This document shows positions 33,818 to 44,714 of a stretch of 64,000 nt of DNA, one piece after another; position 1 is the first letter of the stretch; the number at the start of each line of letters is the position of its first letter. The DNA lies in contig JAKUHH010000230.1 of the NCBI GenBank assembly GCA_022701365.1, forward strand, positions 186,001 to 250,000, given 5' to 3'. Position numbers and translations under genes: made by a program. Under the pieces are notes generated by a model. The model searched no databases and had not been told where the DNA came from. It was given only the letters and a program-made list of their open reading frames with translations. Origin of the DNA: Mycocentrospora acerina. Lineage: Eukaryota > Ascomycota > Dothideomycetes > Pleosporales.

Positions 33818-35563
33818 TTAATGCATACCATAATCACCTTCCGCAACTATCGTTCTTTGACACTCCGCAAGAATTGCCGCCTGCCTCGCTACATCCGCAA
33901 GTCGTCCAATAACCTGCTTGTTTCCATCCACGAACCCATACAAAGCATAAGGTATGTCGACATCGTTGCAGAACTCTTGGACAAGCCTTTGCGTACTTCG
34001 AAGGTTGTGCCTGGGAATTCGGGGGAACAAGTGATGGATAGCTTGAAATTGCAGACCGCCGTGGAAGAAATCCAGCCACTGCGGACAATCCACATCCATC
34101 GTTGTGCGCAGCATCTTCTGAGCAAAAGATTCATGGATGCCAAGATCGGTGGTACTCATCGCGAAATGCGAAAGGGTGATCTGAATATGCAGAGGTGACG
34201 TGAGCGCGTGACTGATGAGAACGAACCAGAAGCGACTGAAGTTGTCGGGAATAGACTTGTACACAACTCCGTAGCCATACCATATCCAGAATACCGAGAT
34301 ACCAACAAGCTCGAAATAGCGGTGCCACCACGCTGGACCCTTCTTTGGACCTGTGCCACTAAGGAGAAATACCCAGGATAGCCTGTAGAGGTTAAAGCGT
34401 GCAAAAAGCATGATGGGATAATATGTGTAATGTTGAATTGGTATCAACATCTTCGCAAAGGCATCGTAATGCATAACCCACTCGTAATACGTTGTCGTAA
34501 GACTTTCTAGAAAGCGATGTGTAATGGCGAAAAAGGGAATGTATTGAATGTCGGGATCGTGTTCCGGATGATTCGTGACAAGATGGTGAACGTTGTGGTT
34601 GTATTTCCACCAGCAGGCGCTAAGTCCGCCCATGTAGGATGCAATGAACATAGCAATGGTCGTGTCGGTCGTGAAGTCGTGGGTAACACCCATGTGTCCA
34701 GCATCATGAACGGTAAAGGTCAATTGGTGCCACAAGCAGGCTAGGGGTACGGCGCTGGCGATGTACCAACCAGCATTGAGCATGTAGAGAAACGTGCAAA
34801 TAAAAGCCCCGTAGCGGAGGCACTCAATGCCATAGGAGCTGTAGTTACACTTATACAATCCTTCAGACTCAATGCGCTCTTGCAGTTCGCGATATTTCCG
34901 AGTGATACTGTTCTGTGTTTCCGCATCTAGAGACGGATATTTGGCCTTATCAAAATTCAGCTCTTGTTGTGTCCGCCTGTCCAATACGGACATCTTTGGG
35001 AGTTCTTCAGTTTCTTCGAGGTCAACTGAAGATACTGATGAGCTTGATGACATTTGGTTCCGTTTGCGCGTGGTGGAAGAAAGTTGGTCTGCAGTTTCGA
35101 AGACCGGGCTCTGATCTGCCGAGGACAACGAGCTGGTACTTTCTTGCCCTGAAGAGGAACATGATCCAGCATATACTTCTTCAGGTAGTGTGGCTAATTC
35201 CTCCTGTGGCCTGAATTTTCCTCCCTGTATGGGCGGGAGGAAGTTGGTCCACCGTCCTTCAACGCGGCCGATCTGGTAGCGGGTCATGAGCTCGAGTGTC
35301 TGCGAGGAGTGAAAGCTGTAGCATAATCATTAGTAGCATTCAATGTGATAAATCTTGTGCGTCTCATACCGAGTAACCTCATCCGTAGCATCCCGCCCGA
35401 TCATGTGTCGAATAGCTTTGTCTCCACCAGGGTGATATGGAAGCCATGCATCGACTTTCAAGACTTTGTTATCTACTATGACAATTGAACGGCCATTCGA
35501 AATAAGATCCTCTATCTCTCGGCGACCGAGGACCCTTGATTTCCTCTGTGCTTGAGTGCTCAT
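33818..35563 (-). CDS. Delta-8 sphingolipid desaturase (cytochrome b5 fusion)
   Basis: An ER membrane enzyme that puts a delta-8 double bond into sphingoid bases of fungal glucosylceramides. Exons are 35370-35563 and 33818-35315, giving 563 residues; an in-frame ATG at 35587 would add eight. The N-terminal cytochrome b5 domain has HPGG at residues 44-47 and the second haem His at residue 67 (TRFHS), which is created by the splice join. A Ser-rich linker of about 100 residues follows. The desaturase domain has three His boxes: HDAGH at about 268-272, HNVHH further on, and QAIHHLFPRIPRHN near the C-terminus. The Gln in place of the first His of box three marks front-end desaturases. The His boxes are separated by hydrophobic spans. 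Closely related delta-6-type front-end desaturases cannot be fully excluded, but the sequence fits the sphingolipid type. Confidence 0.92.
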
Positions 35564-36158
35564 GGCAGCGGTGCGGTAAACGGCCAAGTGTACAAATTTG
35601 TTCGTTTCGTGGGTGTGACTTTGCTATCAGGCGTCGTCGAGGTTTAGAAAGATCAGGGCATATTCTTCATTCAACCATGAATCGTAAACACTTTTGCATT
35701 CGCTCGGAGCCAGCCAGTGGATGGGGAGAGAGTGAGGTGATAAAGTCGGTGTTCAAGGTCTCCACCATGGCCGATAGTTACATGGGCGCTCGGACGTGAT
35801 TTGCTTTAGCCATCGCCCCACGTGGAACACTAAATGGTGGCCATCAATCGCTTGGGGTAAATACACGTGAAGTCTATCCAGTTGATACCCGAGCGGAGAA
35901 GCGGCGGGAGACATTGCTAAGTCATCATGTTCGCTACGTAAGAATGTTGTAAGTCATGGTCACAGAAATAGCAGGTGCAGTGCTGAGCTCTTTCCGCCCT
36001 GACGAACCGGCCAACTCCGTCGTCACCAGGCGTGCAAGAACTTCCATTGCCCACAACCCTCGTCCTCGGGGTCCCATAAGTGCATCGTTTACCCCCTCGC
36101 ACCTAGTGTTTGATCCATTCTCCTCCTGTAAAGGAATCCCCATCGCAGATACGCAATC
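35564..36158. promoter_or_regulatory. divergent desaturase/PGM promoter
   Basis: Shared spacer between the desaturase (minus) and the hexose/pentose phosphomutase (plus). Two CACGTG-type cores lie at about 35819-35826 and 35865-35872. No TATA box was recognised. Confidence 0.45.
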
Positions 36159-37910
36159 ATGACTAAAGACATTAAAGAGCTGGCACAGGAGTGGTTAGAA
36201 CTTGATCAAGACACATCGACAAGCGAAGAAATCAAGAAACTGCTTGCTGATGACAACACCGACGAGCTCGAAAAGCGACTGCGCCATCGTATTGCATTTG
36301 GTACTGCTGGTCTCAGAGGACCTATGCAGGCTGGCTTTGCTTGTATGAACTCTCTGACAGTCATTCAAGCATCCCAGGGACTCGCAGCGTACCTGCTGAA
36401 AACCGAGGAGAATGTCAAGACACGCGGCGTGGTAATCGGTCGGGATGCAAGGCATAACTCCGAAAAATTTGCCATGCTCACTGCGGCAGCATTTGTCGCC
36501 AAAGGCATCAGAGTGTGGTGGTATGAGACTATTTCCCACACACCCATGGTTCCTTTCGGTGTGCGAGAGCTCGGCGCTGCTGCTGGAGTGATGATTACTG
36601 CAAGTCACAACCCCGCCCAGGATAATGGATACAAGGTCTACTGGTCAAATGGCTGCCAGATCATTCCTCCGCACGACAGCGGTATTGCAGAGGCAATTCT
36701 GGAAAATCTTCAACCTATCACGTGGGACACATCGGTTGTGGAGAGCTCTCTGCTTGTTGAGGGATCTTTGGCACTTGTAACAGACAAGTACAACACGGCT
36801 GTCCTGTACGCTGCGCAGCTTGAGAATCACCATATTAAGATAAATCAAGATATCAGGTTTGTGTATACTCCCATGCATGGCGTTGGACTCCCGGCGATGA
36901 CAAAATGTGCGGAAATACTTGGTATTTCTTCGCAGATGACCGTTGTGGAAGCTCAAGCTCAGCCGGACCCTGACTTCCCTACTGTTAAATTCCCAAACCC
37001 GGAAGAGAAAGGAGCATTGGATCTGGCCATTGAGACAGCAGAGCAGTCATCAGTACGCCTAATCCTCGCGAGTGACCCAGATGCCGACCGCCTGGCAGCA
37101 GCAGAAAAGGTTGGAGACAAGTGGCATATTTTCACAGGAAACCAGCTGGGGATACTAATCGGTTCCTACATCTTTGAGCGATATCCGTCCTCAAAACCCC
37201 GACATAAGCTCGCCATGCTGGCATCTACTGTCAGCTCTAGGATGCTTGCGGCGCTAGCCAAAAAGGAAGGCTTTCACTTTAGTGAGACTCTGACCGGATT
37301 TAAATGGCTCGGTAATATAGCACGCCAGCTGGACGCCCAGGGTTATGAGGTGGCATTCGCATTCGAGGAAGCTCTCGGATACATGATCCCTCAGACGGTC
37401 CACGATAAAGACTCGATCAGCGCAGCGGCAGTTTTCTTGACCGCCGCATCAGAGTGGTCTGCTCAAGGGCTTACGCCGTATACCAAGCTCCAGCAACTGT
37501 ACAAACACCTTGGATATTTTGAAGACGCCAACACATATCTCGTATCTCCTTCACCAGCAGTAACAACCTCGGTTTTCATGGCTGTACGAGCTCTGGGCCA
37601 CCCACACCCCACCACCATCGGATCCCGCAAGATTGTGCGCTGGAGAGACTTGACGCTAGGATACGACTCGAAGAGCAAGGATCACACGCCAGACCTGCCA
37701 GTGGACAAGACTAGCCAGATGATCACATGTGAATTGGATGACGGAGCAGTTTTTACCGTCAGAGGAAGTGGGACAGAGCCGAAGATTAAGCTTTATATCG
37801 AATGCCGGGGCAATAGTAGCGAAGAGGCCAAGGGTGGAGCAAATGAAATACTGCAGGATCTGCTGAGAGAATGGTTCAAACCAGAGGTGAACGGCCTGAG
37901 GCTGGCTTGA
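36159..37910 (+). CDS. Phosphopentomutase/phosphoglucomutase, PGM2 (yeast PGM3) type
   Basis: An alpha-D-phosphohexomutase superfamily enzyme of 583 residues, no intron. Members of this subfamily interconvert ribose 1-phosphate and ribose 5-phosphate (yeast Prm15/Pgm3) and also act on glucose 1-phosphate. The active-site phosphoserine is Ser149 in TASHNP, and the magnesium loop is DPDADR at about residues 306-311. Other family segments are FGTAGLRGPM near the N-terminus, GVVIGRDARHNS, ETLTGFKWLGN, AFEEALGYM and the phosphate-binding RGSGTEPKIKLY near the C-terminus. FEEA with GYM and the length favour the PGM2 type over ordinary PGM1 and over phosphomannomutase. It starts 595 bp from the desaturase gene and lies near phosphoketolase. 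Confidence 0.93.
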   Translation: MTKDIKELAQEWLELDQDTSTSEEIKKLLADDNTDELEKRLRHRIAFGTAGLRGPMQAGFACMNSLTVIQASQGLAAYLLKTEENVKTRGVVIGRDARHNSEKFAMLTAAAFVAKGIRVWWYETISHTPMVPFGVRELGAAAGVMITASHNPAQDNGYKVYWSNGCQIIPPHDSGIAEAILENLQPITWDTSVVESSLLVEGSLALVTDKYNTAVLYAAQLENHHIKINQDIRFVYTPMHGVGLPAMTKCAEILGISSQMTVVEAQAQPDPDFPTVKFPNPEEKGALDLAIETAEQSSVRLILASDPDADRLAAAEKVGDKWHIFTGNQLGILIGSYIFERYPSSKPRHKLAMLASTVSSRMLAALAKKEGFHFSETLTGFKWLGNIARQLDAQGYEVAFAFEEALGYMIPQTVHDKDSISAAAVFLTAASEWSAQGLTPYTKLQQLYKHLGYFEDANTYLVSPSPAVTTSVFMAVRALGHPHPTTIGSRKIVRWRDLTLGYDSKSKDHTPDLPVDKTSQMITCELDDGAVFTVRGSGTEPKIKLYIECRGNSSEEAKGGANEILQDLLREWFKPEVNGLRLA

Positions 37911-39051
37911 TATAGAATAGAATAAATGTTTCTCTAGTTGTGATGTTGCTACATGTACTTGCGCATCATGTGGACAGTAGTGAATACATGGCCATGCAAC
38001 TTGCACTGCAAGGCTCATGACAACGTAGGTGCTGTTTACGTTTTCACCGCGTGTTGTATACGCCTTGTGTGACCAGGCCAAGACAGGCAAAACAGACTAA
38101 GACCCTGTGGAAGAGCCACATGCAAGCAAAAAGGGTTCGACAGTGAAGTAGCATTACGAGGCGATCACGCCTTCTTCGTCTACCAGCACTACCCTCCTGT
38201 CCGGTGCCATGCGACGTAGACGCAGCGCTGACGACAGGCATGCGACACCAGAGTCACGCTGCATGTCTGCCTTGTACGTACTCGCCCAAAGCAAGGCCAG
38301 CATCTGGTCTAGTCAGTCATGGCCATGTGCAGTGGCCCATGGTTTCGCGCGCAGCTGCGGGATGGTCCTGCAGAAGCAAGTGCTGCCCAATGAGCGGCCT
38401 CTGACGTCTGCTGGAGTAGGGCAAAAGCAAAGTCTGCTTGTTGTCGCATTGCGCAAGCTGTTGCTGCCATCAAGCATGCGCTGCTGCATTGAGAGACGCA
38501 TGACAGTGCAGATGAGCAGACGGACGCGTTGAGGCGCCAACTGTTTATCTTCTGGCTGTGAGTGGAGCATGGCGCTCCCGACGCAGTTCATGGCGCCCGC
38601 CAGGGCTGAGATGGCGACGAGCAAGGGGTGTCGCCCTAGCGATGGCGTCCGGTTTCCCCGGAGTTTTATGTTTTGGCCGGCCTACCACAGGGCGGCGATA
38701 GGTGATAGGCGTGTTTCCAGGCTCTTGGGAGCGTCGTGCGAGCCGTTGCGCATGTGCACGCCTGCCGCAAAACAGTCGCTTTAATGACGGCCTGCCCCCA
38801 CTGCTCCACCCACACCTTGTCGAATCTTGCGTCCCTCTGCCTGCGCGCCCGAGGGTATATAGCCTTGCTGCCTCGCGCACAAACTCTGGCTGCTCTCGCT
38901 CGCTGCTCGCAAGACCCTCGGTATGCGCTCGGCCCCACCAAAAAGTTCACGGGGGTTATGGCTAACGAGATGAAAGCCCCCCAAGATCCCGCGACATGTC
39001 TCGATCCTAGACTGAACGCGTTCTTTGCGGGATGCTCCGCGGTTGCCATCC
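37911..39051. other. gene-free region upstream of 39052 gene
   Basis: GC-rich towards the right end, so it holds long chance frames on both strands, none with a domain. It contains the promoter and leader of the gene starting at 39052, with a TATA-like hexamer entered separately. Confidence 0.45.
38856..38861 (+). promoter_or_regulatory. candidate TATA box
   Basis: TATATA in the context GGGTATATAGCC, 191 bp before the ATG at 39052. It stands out because its surroundings are GC-rich. Confidence 0.35.
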
Positions 39052-42000
39052 ATGGCCGAGTTTGCAGAGCAAGACACGATTCCCACCCAGCGCATCCTGT
39101 ACCCCGCGACCGCTGCGCGCGAACCATCTTCGAAACGGCCCCTCCCCAATGGGCCGTGCAACTACCGCGGGCCTTCTGGCGCATGCGGCTGCGACCAGTT
39201 CTGGGACGAGCGCAGCGCCGCCCTCTACGATGAGGGCGCAGAAGACCAGCCAGGCGGCAAGCGCGCAACCTGGTGCATGTGCGGACACCATGCCTGCTTC
39301 CATTTGAGCGTGTCGCGTGCGCCAGAACCGCCTGCGCCCTCAACGGCACACGTGCTCCATGGCGCGCATGCAAAGTGTGGTGCGCAATGCCAATTCGTGC
39401 AGGGCTCGCAGTGTAGCATACACACAGGCGCGCGCGAGATGGAGGAAGGCCCTTCACAAGGAATTGGCCAGAACATACACAGCGCGCGCAACAAGCCATC
39501 GCATCCCTATAGCAGCCAGCGGCCTCCGCAGCAGGGCACTCCGCAAGCATATGGGCTTGGTCGTGCCGAACAAGGTCGGGACACTCCATCACAGACCAGC
39601 ACGACTGGCCTTCCTGGAATCCCCTCAGTGTGCATGCTATCTCGCGACCGCCGTCCAGCTGCTGACAACCAAGTTAGGCAGCATGTCAATCAGTCCCATC
39701 AAACCTTTGCGGGCCTTGGTCTTTCCATGATGAACTTGGGGGACGTTGGCAATCTGAACCATCAGCAGTCTGTCTCGCCCAATGTGGCAGACCATGATAG
39801 CCTTGCTCGCGCGACGGAGCGATTGTACAACGAGCCAGAGACAGCTCCACACGGGAAGAGCATGGGTGACGGTGGACAAAATACCTTTATCAGCCCATCG
39901 CGCGGCCCCCTAGGGCCTGTCTTTGAGTTCAATCGCAACCTCCACCTCGACATGGGCGGTGATACGATCCCAAACACATATAACCCTCTTGACTATATCC
40001 AAAGTGCTACCGAGGTCGCGACTCCAAGTGTTGCAAACACGCCAGATCTCGGAGATGCCGACAATGCCGTCCAAGAAGGGAAGAGACTAATCGATACTCT
40101 CGCCCAGTTGACTTCAAACATGCAAGCACCCAACGTCTCACCTAGCAAGTCAATCAGTGTAACATCTGCTCCTATACAATTGCAAACGGTAAGCTCTCCC
40201 GCAGCACCGCATGAGCAACTTCAGCAGGTGCTCAGAGCAGCATCGCCTCAAGCTCTACAAAAGCTTGTCTCGTATCTCGCTCCGCTACACAATTTACTCA
40301 ACTCTATTCCAAACGTTGCCAACACAATGAGAGAACTTGGAAGCCGTCTGGACATGCTAGAGTGCGGTTCATTCAACTACGTGCAGCCTGAAGACCTTCA
40401 CCAAACACTTGAGATGTACGATGGTAGGCTAATTGACCTTGAGCACCGCATGGATGAGCACGACAAGCACCACCAGGCAATTGAGGCTGATAACAGTGTT
40501 GCTTCGTTCAGCCGTCGGCGTATTGACACCGTCACTGGTTCCTTTGGCTCCGTCCAATCCCTGCAGTCCACCACTTCTTCAGCGTTAATCATCGCTGCTA
40601 TGAACGGTAAAGGTACGGAGACAGAGATTGGTGATATTAAAGACCGGCTCGATATACTCGAGGCTGCACGTATGCCAACTACCTTTCATCCCTGGGAGGT
40701 TGAGGTTGTCTTGCTACCTTGGGGTCGTGAACTACGCGGTATCTGGTTCTCGCCCGACGAACCCATGCATGACAGTACCAAAAATACTACTCAGGACTCC
40801 GAGGAATGGACACAAGCACGAAACTCGAAACTTGGCTCAAGTCTGCGATCCCCGCATTCGAGTGTAAGAGGTACGATGCGAGACACTGATTCAAGCCCTG
40901 GTCCGGGTGCTCGAATATCATCCAAAGACTCTGTTTTTAGTGACACTGAAGGTGGGTGGAGTAGCGAGGCTATCAGCGATTGGGCTTCCGAATCCACAAA
41001 CGACTGGCTCTTCCCAAAAGCTTGTGGAAGCAACAATCTAGTTTACCAAAGGCTTCGCAGTAGAGGCTTCATCCGTGATGTCACATTAACGGGTGCTAGT
41101 GCCAGGGACATACAGGCCACTTTGTCAAATGCTTTTAGCGACCTGCTGGAGCATCTCAAATATACAGACCAAGATGAGGACTCAACTATTGCCTCATACC
41201 CTGGTCTTCGTGCTTCCTTCATCCCACTGCGGAAGGTTATGAAGGAGTCTAGGCTTCGGTTCCTTGGGCCGGCTGAAATGTCTAGCTCTGCGCTCTGGTC
41301 TGCCCAATTTCTTTCAGCTGGTGTGATGATGCGTGTGTCAGGTGGTAAGAAGAGAATATACGTTACACAGCGTGAAGCATATATGCAACAGAGTGATGAA
41401 ATGGGCAGTTCATGGACGTGGCAAGAGCTACGACAACTGCCTCGTATCCAGCAGGGACAAGACCCGAAGGTGGAAGGAAATGACAAACAATGTCAACCAC
41501 AGATTCCAGAGGCAGACGCCAAGGAGGCGTGCTGGCAGTTTACTGAGACATATGATGCTCCTCCGCCCAGTATCAACTCCTCCTTCGGAAGTTATCACTC
41601 AGCACAATTGTCAGTGCGACCAGCTGATCACCAATGGCAGCGGTCTATCACTCCATCTTCAATCTTGAAGAATAGACAGCTCCGGCCATTGTCACCTCAG
41701 AGCGAGATACATCCGGCGCGTCTTGGCCATCACCGATTTCGTACGACATCTGCGTCTGTCGTAGAACTTCTCCCGGGATCGTCGAAACGCCGCTACAACT
41801 CGTCGCCCATCAAACACTCGTCAGCCCCGCACACACACTCGCGGAACCCAAGCACCTCCGTGACGAGGCCCAAACGACGACGTGTGATGAATTCCTCGTC
41901 TCCACGACCTGAAGAAGAAGAACAACTTACTGAGGCACAAATCACAATCTGGAATGCTACACCTCGACGCTCACGAGAACCGCCTTCGCCCTTTTTCTCG

Positions 42001-42429
42001 TCTCAACCCTTGCCGAGGTCAAACTCGGACATGGCCAGCCGACCCAGTCAGCGCTCCGTAGCTGTAGTAGGTAAATCGACGCCCTTTGCCTATGCAACGC
42101 CGCACTCGGGGCCTTTTGTTGGAGCTCCCGCTTTTGGTGAAGGCGACTATAGTCATGGCGGCGATACCGAGCCTGATGACGATGATATGTACAACGATGA
42201 AGATGGCGAGCAAAGCTGGCATGGCGTAGCGACTGGCGACGAGAGTGAATCTTCGGCGTCCGATGCCGAAGCCGATGCGCAAGAACATGCGAGTTTTTCC
42301 GGTGATGATAGCGGGTTTGGAACGGAAGACGACGACGAAGACGTTGGAAGAACTCATCGAAGACGCCAGGTCGTGGATGACGGAGAAGATGAAATTTTCG
42401 ACAGGTTATTGGGTATACTAGACCCCTGA
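39052..42429 (+). CDS. hypothetical 1125-residue protein, N-terminal Cys/His module
   Basis: A single-exon gene that I cannot assign. The start at 39052 is the first ATG; the frame stays open for nine further codons but only from a TTG. Residues about 35-95 form a Cys/His-rich module: CNYRGPSGACGCDQFW, then about 30 residues, then WCMCGHHACFH, so the ligand order is C-x8-C-x-C ... C-x-C-x2-H-x2-C-x-H. Similar modules occur in other fungal proteins of unknown function, as far as I recall. Residues 100-300 are disordered. A coiled-coil-like segment is at about 390-520. About residues 545-790 look folded (WEVEVVLLPWGRELRGIWFS, then RLRFLGPAEM and KKRIYVTQREAY). The C-terminal part has a basic patch RPKRRRV, which may be a nuclear signal, and ends in a very acidic tail. 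A nuclear zinc-binding role is inference. Confidence 0.8.
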   Translation: MAEFAEQDTIPTQRILYPATAAREPSSKRPLPNGPCNYRGPSGACGCDQFWDERSAALYDEGAEDQPGGKRATWCMCGHHACFHLSVSRAPEPPAPSTAHVLHGAHAKCGAQCQFVQGSQCSIHTGAREMEEGPSQGIGQNIHSARNKPSHPYSSQRPPQQGTPQAYGLGRAEQGRDTPSQTSTTGLPGIPSVCMLSRDRRPAADNQVRQHVNQSHQTFAGLGLSMMNLGDVGNLNHQQSVSPNVADHDSLARATERLYNEPETAPHGKSMGDGGQNTFISPSRGPLGPVFEFNRNLHLDMGGDTIPNTYNPLDYIQSATEVATPSVANTPDLGDADNAVQEGKRLIDTLAQLTSNMQAPNVSPSKSISVTSAPIQLQTVSSPAAPHEQLQQVLRAASPQALQKLVSYLAPLHNLLNSIPNVANTMRELGSRLDMLECGSFNYVQPEDLHQTLEMYDGRLIDLEHRMDEHDKHHQAIEADNSVASFSRRRIDTVTGSFGSVQSLQSTTSSALIIAAMNGKGTETEIGDIKDRLDILEAARMPTTFHPWEVEVVLLPWGRELRGIWFSPDEPMHDSTKNTTQDSEEWTQARNSKLGSSLRSPHSSVRGTMRDTDSSPGPGARISSKDSVFSDTEGGWSSEAISDWASESTNDWLFPKACGSNNLVYQRLRSRGFIRDVTLTGASARDIQATLSNAFSDLLEHLKYTDQDEDSTIASYPGLRASFIPLRKVMKESRLRFLGPAEMSSSALWSAQFLSAGVMMRVSGGKKRIYVTQREAYMQQSDEMGSSWTWQELRQLPRIQQGQDPKVEGNDKQCQPQIPEADAKEACWQFTETYDAPPPSINSSFGSYHSAQLSVRPADHQWQRSITPSSILKNRQLRPLSPQSEIHPARLGHHRFRTTSASVVELLPGSSKRRYNSSPIKHSSAPHTHSRNPSTSVTRPKRRRVMNSSSPRPEEEEQLTEAQITIWNATPRRSREPPSPFFSSQPLPRSNSDMASRPSQRSVAVVGKSTPFAYATPHSGPFVGAPAFGEGDYSHGGDTEPDDDDMYNDEDGEQSWHGVATGDESESSASDAEADAQEHASFSGDDSGFGTEDDDEDVGRTHRRRQVVDDGEDEIFDRLLGILDP

Positions 42430-42777
42430 GCGATTGGGGTAGTTTACTGGTGGACATACAGATCTTTTAGTGAGCGAACACTAATCGCTGGATGGGATTC
42501 CGAATACTTTATTTCGGATTCAAATGGGGAATGTTGAAAGGTGAGAGGTGGAGCAGTACTTTGTATACATATTGTTTCGCATATTCAGCTATATTTCTTT
42601 CCATGGCGGCCAACTTTTTTCTTCTTCTTTTGGAGTTGCTCACGGCGTTTGTACCAAAACAGACATGGCATATAGCATACATAGCGGTGTCGCACTCTCC
42701 CCTTCCGGGCGGTCAAGCTTCATAAATAAATCTCATCCATCCCATACTGACGTCTTCCGCCAACTCCAGCCCTCACC
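42430..42777. other. convergent spacer
   Basis: Spacer between the stop at 42429 and the stop of the secreted protein gene on the other strand. T-rich in its middle. Nothing else seen. Confidence 0.5.
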
Positions 42778-44084
42778 TCAAAACCCCAACCCCTCCTCAT
42801 ACACCCTCCACGCCCTCCCAATCGGCTGGACAAGCGTATAACTCAACACCGTACTCCCCAACGGCTGCACCCCATTCACCAAATACAACGGCGTCACCTC
42901 GCCATCCTGACTAAAGAAAATCTTGGGCCGCTCCCTCCGATTAAACGTCTCCACACTCCCATCGGTAAACGCCACTGTCGAATTATACGCCTCCTGCAGT
43001 TTAAACGCCCACGGCCCCGTCAGCTCGCGCGAGTACATGTGCGCGCCCACCCGCGGGTACTTGACCCCGTTCTCCACAATGTCAATCATCCAGTGCGCAA
43101 GCGCGTGCCAGTGGCCGCGCTTGTCGCGCCAGATGAACGGGTCTTCGGTCCAGGTGGGGCTGTAGTCGGACGTGTTCCACGGTGCGGTGTGGATGAGCTT
43201 GTAGGTGCTGGAGAAGGAGTCTGCAATGTAGATTTTTAGGTCTTCGGCTGCGAGGATGGTCGTAGTAGTGGGGTTTGAGGGTGTGTAGAGTGGTGCGGGG
43301 GCGGGGTTGGTGCCGTTTATGAGGATTTGGAAGGGGGTCCAGGGGCCGGTTATAGAGGGGGAGGCGGAGACGGAGATGTTGTTTGGCCAGGAGGCTCTTT
43401 TTGAGATGGGTTAGTTTGCTTCTTTGCTCTTTATCTCGGGGGAGGGGGAGTTAATTCGACAAATGATGCGAGGAGTGGGTTTGCGGGACTGCAGGAAGGA
43501 AAGAGGGAGACGACATACTTGTTTACCCCCTTACAACTCGTTACATCTGGCACATCAACCCCAATTGCCCACAGCAAGTACTTCGAATCTGCCTCACTCC
43601 AATACACATACGCGTTGTGTCGAAAGTTCCCCGTCACATTCTGCGCCCACTCATACGGTCCCTGCGGTCCTGTTCTGCTCTCTGCGCGCGCTACAAAACT
43701 CGTCGGCCGCCAGCCGCTGAGCCCACAGCCGCCTGCAAACTGGTCGACGAGAAGATGAAACAGTGAGGGATCTTCCCGGTCTTGCACGATTTGTCCGCCC
43801 CATGAAGAGTTGCCGCGCGTAGAGAAGTGCGTCGGAGATGTGAAGTTGGTGTGGTTGTAGCCTGTCCAGCGGGTCGCAGGGGAAAGATCGAGACGCCCGC
43901 AGGAAGAACCAGTCCAGCCGGGGTCGCACTGGCAGGTTGAGGTGTTATTGCTTATAGAGCTACTTATGTTAGATACTGGGATGCAGAGCCCATTGAGACT
44001 ACAGTCTTCGTCTGTGGTACATGATTGTGCTGCCGTTAGAGAGACGAGCAATGTGAACGGGAGGAGCAAGTTTTTCAGACGCAT
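42778..44084 (-). CDS. Secreted EGF-like plus GH43-like propeller protein
   Basis: 394 residues from two exons, 43519-44084 and 42778-43396, separated by a 122 bp intron, longer than the window's norm. A signal peptide of about 19 residues (MRLKNLLLPFTLLVSLTAA) is followed by an EGF-like module with six Cys: CTTDEDCSLNGLC ... CQCDPGWTGSSC. The rest resembles a five-bladed beta-propeller of the glycoside hydrolase 43/62/32/68 type: blade-like motifs such as GPYEWAQNV, GPWTPFQIL, EDPFIWRDKRGHWHALAHW and RERPKIFF appear in order. There are several N-x-S/T sites. A carbohydrate-active role is likely but the substrate, and even catalysis, are not shown. The frame is open upstream of 44084, but only the start at 44084 puts the signal peptide at the N-terminus. 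Confidence 0.82.
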
Positions 44085-44714
44085 TGTGTAGGCGGTTTGG
44101 CGAACAGCTTGCGAAAACTTTACTAGTATCGTGCCCAGTCTTATACATTGCGAGCATATATTGCTGCTTATGACGATCATTGCTCGCAGAGTATTAACCC
44201 GAGTTGAAGAGCTCGGGGCCATTACCCCAGAGTTATGTCCTTCCCAAACCGGCACAAGATGTATGTACCCCGCATTGGCAATGTCTTTTCCATGGGACAT
44301 GTAGATGGTGCTCATCTCATGGGTTGATAGTTCGCATTGCATTACTATATTAACTCAGACGTGCGGAGTTGCGAGCCATCCCCAAATGACTGGTCGCTGC
44401 TTTAAACAGTTTAAATATAATTGTACGCCTTTTAGTTGCGTAGAACGATTTACTTTCCTCTCAGATCATGCATGTAATCCTCCAATTGCTTAATTATTTC
44501 CTAGTTGCAATCTTGTGATAGACGTCCTGAGGAATGAATAAACGAAGAAGCATAAGGGGGAAAATAATACATCTTTGGATTAGAATATCGAAGTAAGTAA
44601 ATCGAATTCTTACTAACAGGGGAGAATAGCACTCTTCTTTATCTCAGGTCGACCTAATAAGCTATACCACGTACAACACAACTCGTACACCTGTCTGTCT
44701 ATCCATTTCCCATA
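44085..44714. other. promoter of the secreted protein gene
   Basis: Spacer upstream of 44084 and downstream of the sterol acyltransferase stop (for the minus strand the latter gene lies further right). AT-rich, no coding signal of note. Confidence 0.45.

Noticed and set aside
38666..39592. A 308-codon minus-strand frame
   Set aside because: Antisense to the start of the 39052 gene in GC-rich DNA; Cys/Arg/Ala-rich with no fold signal.
42019..42457. Two minus-strand frames under the acidic tail of the 39052 gene
   Set aside because: Antisense to GAT/GAA-rich codons, so stop-free by composition.
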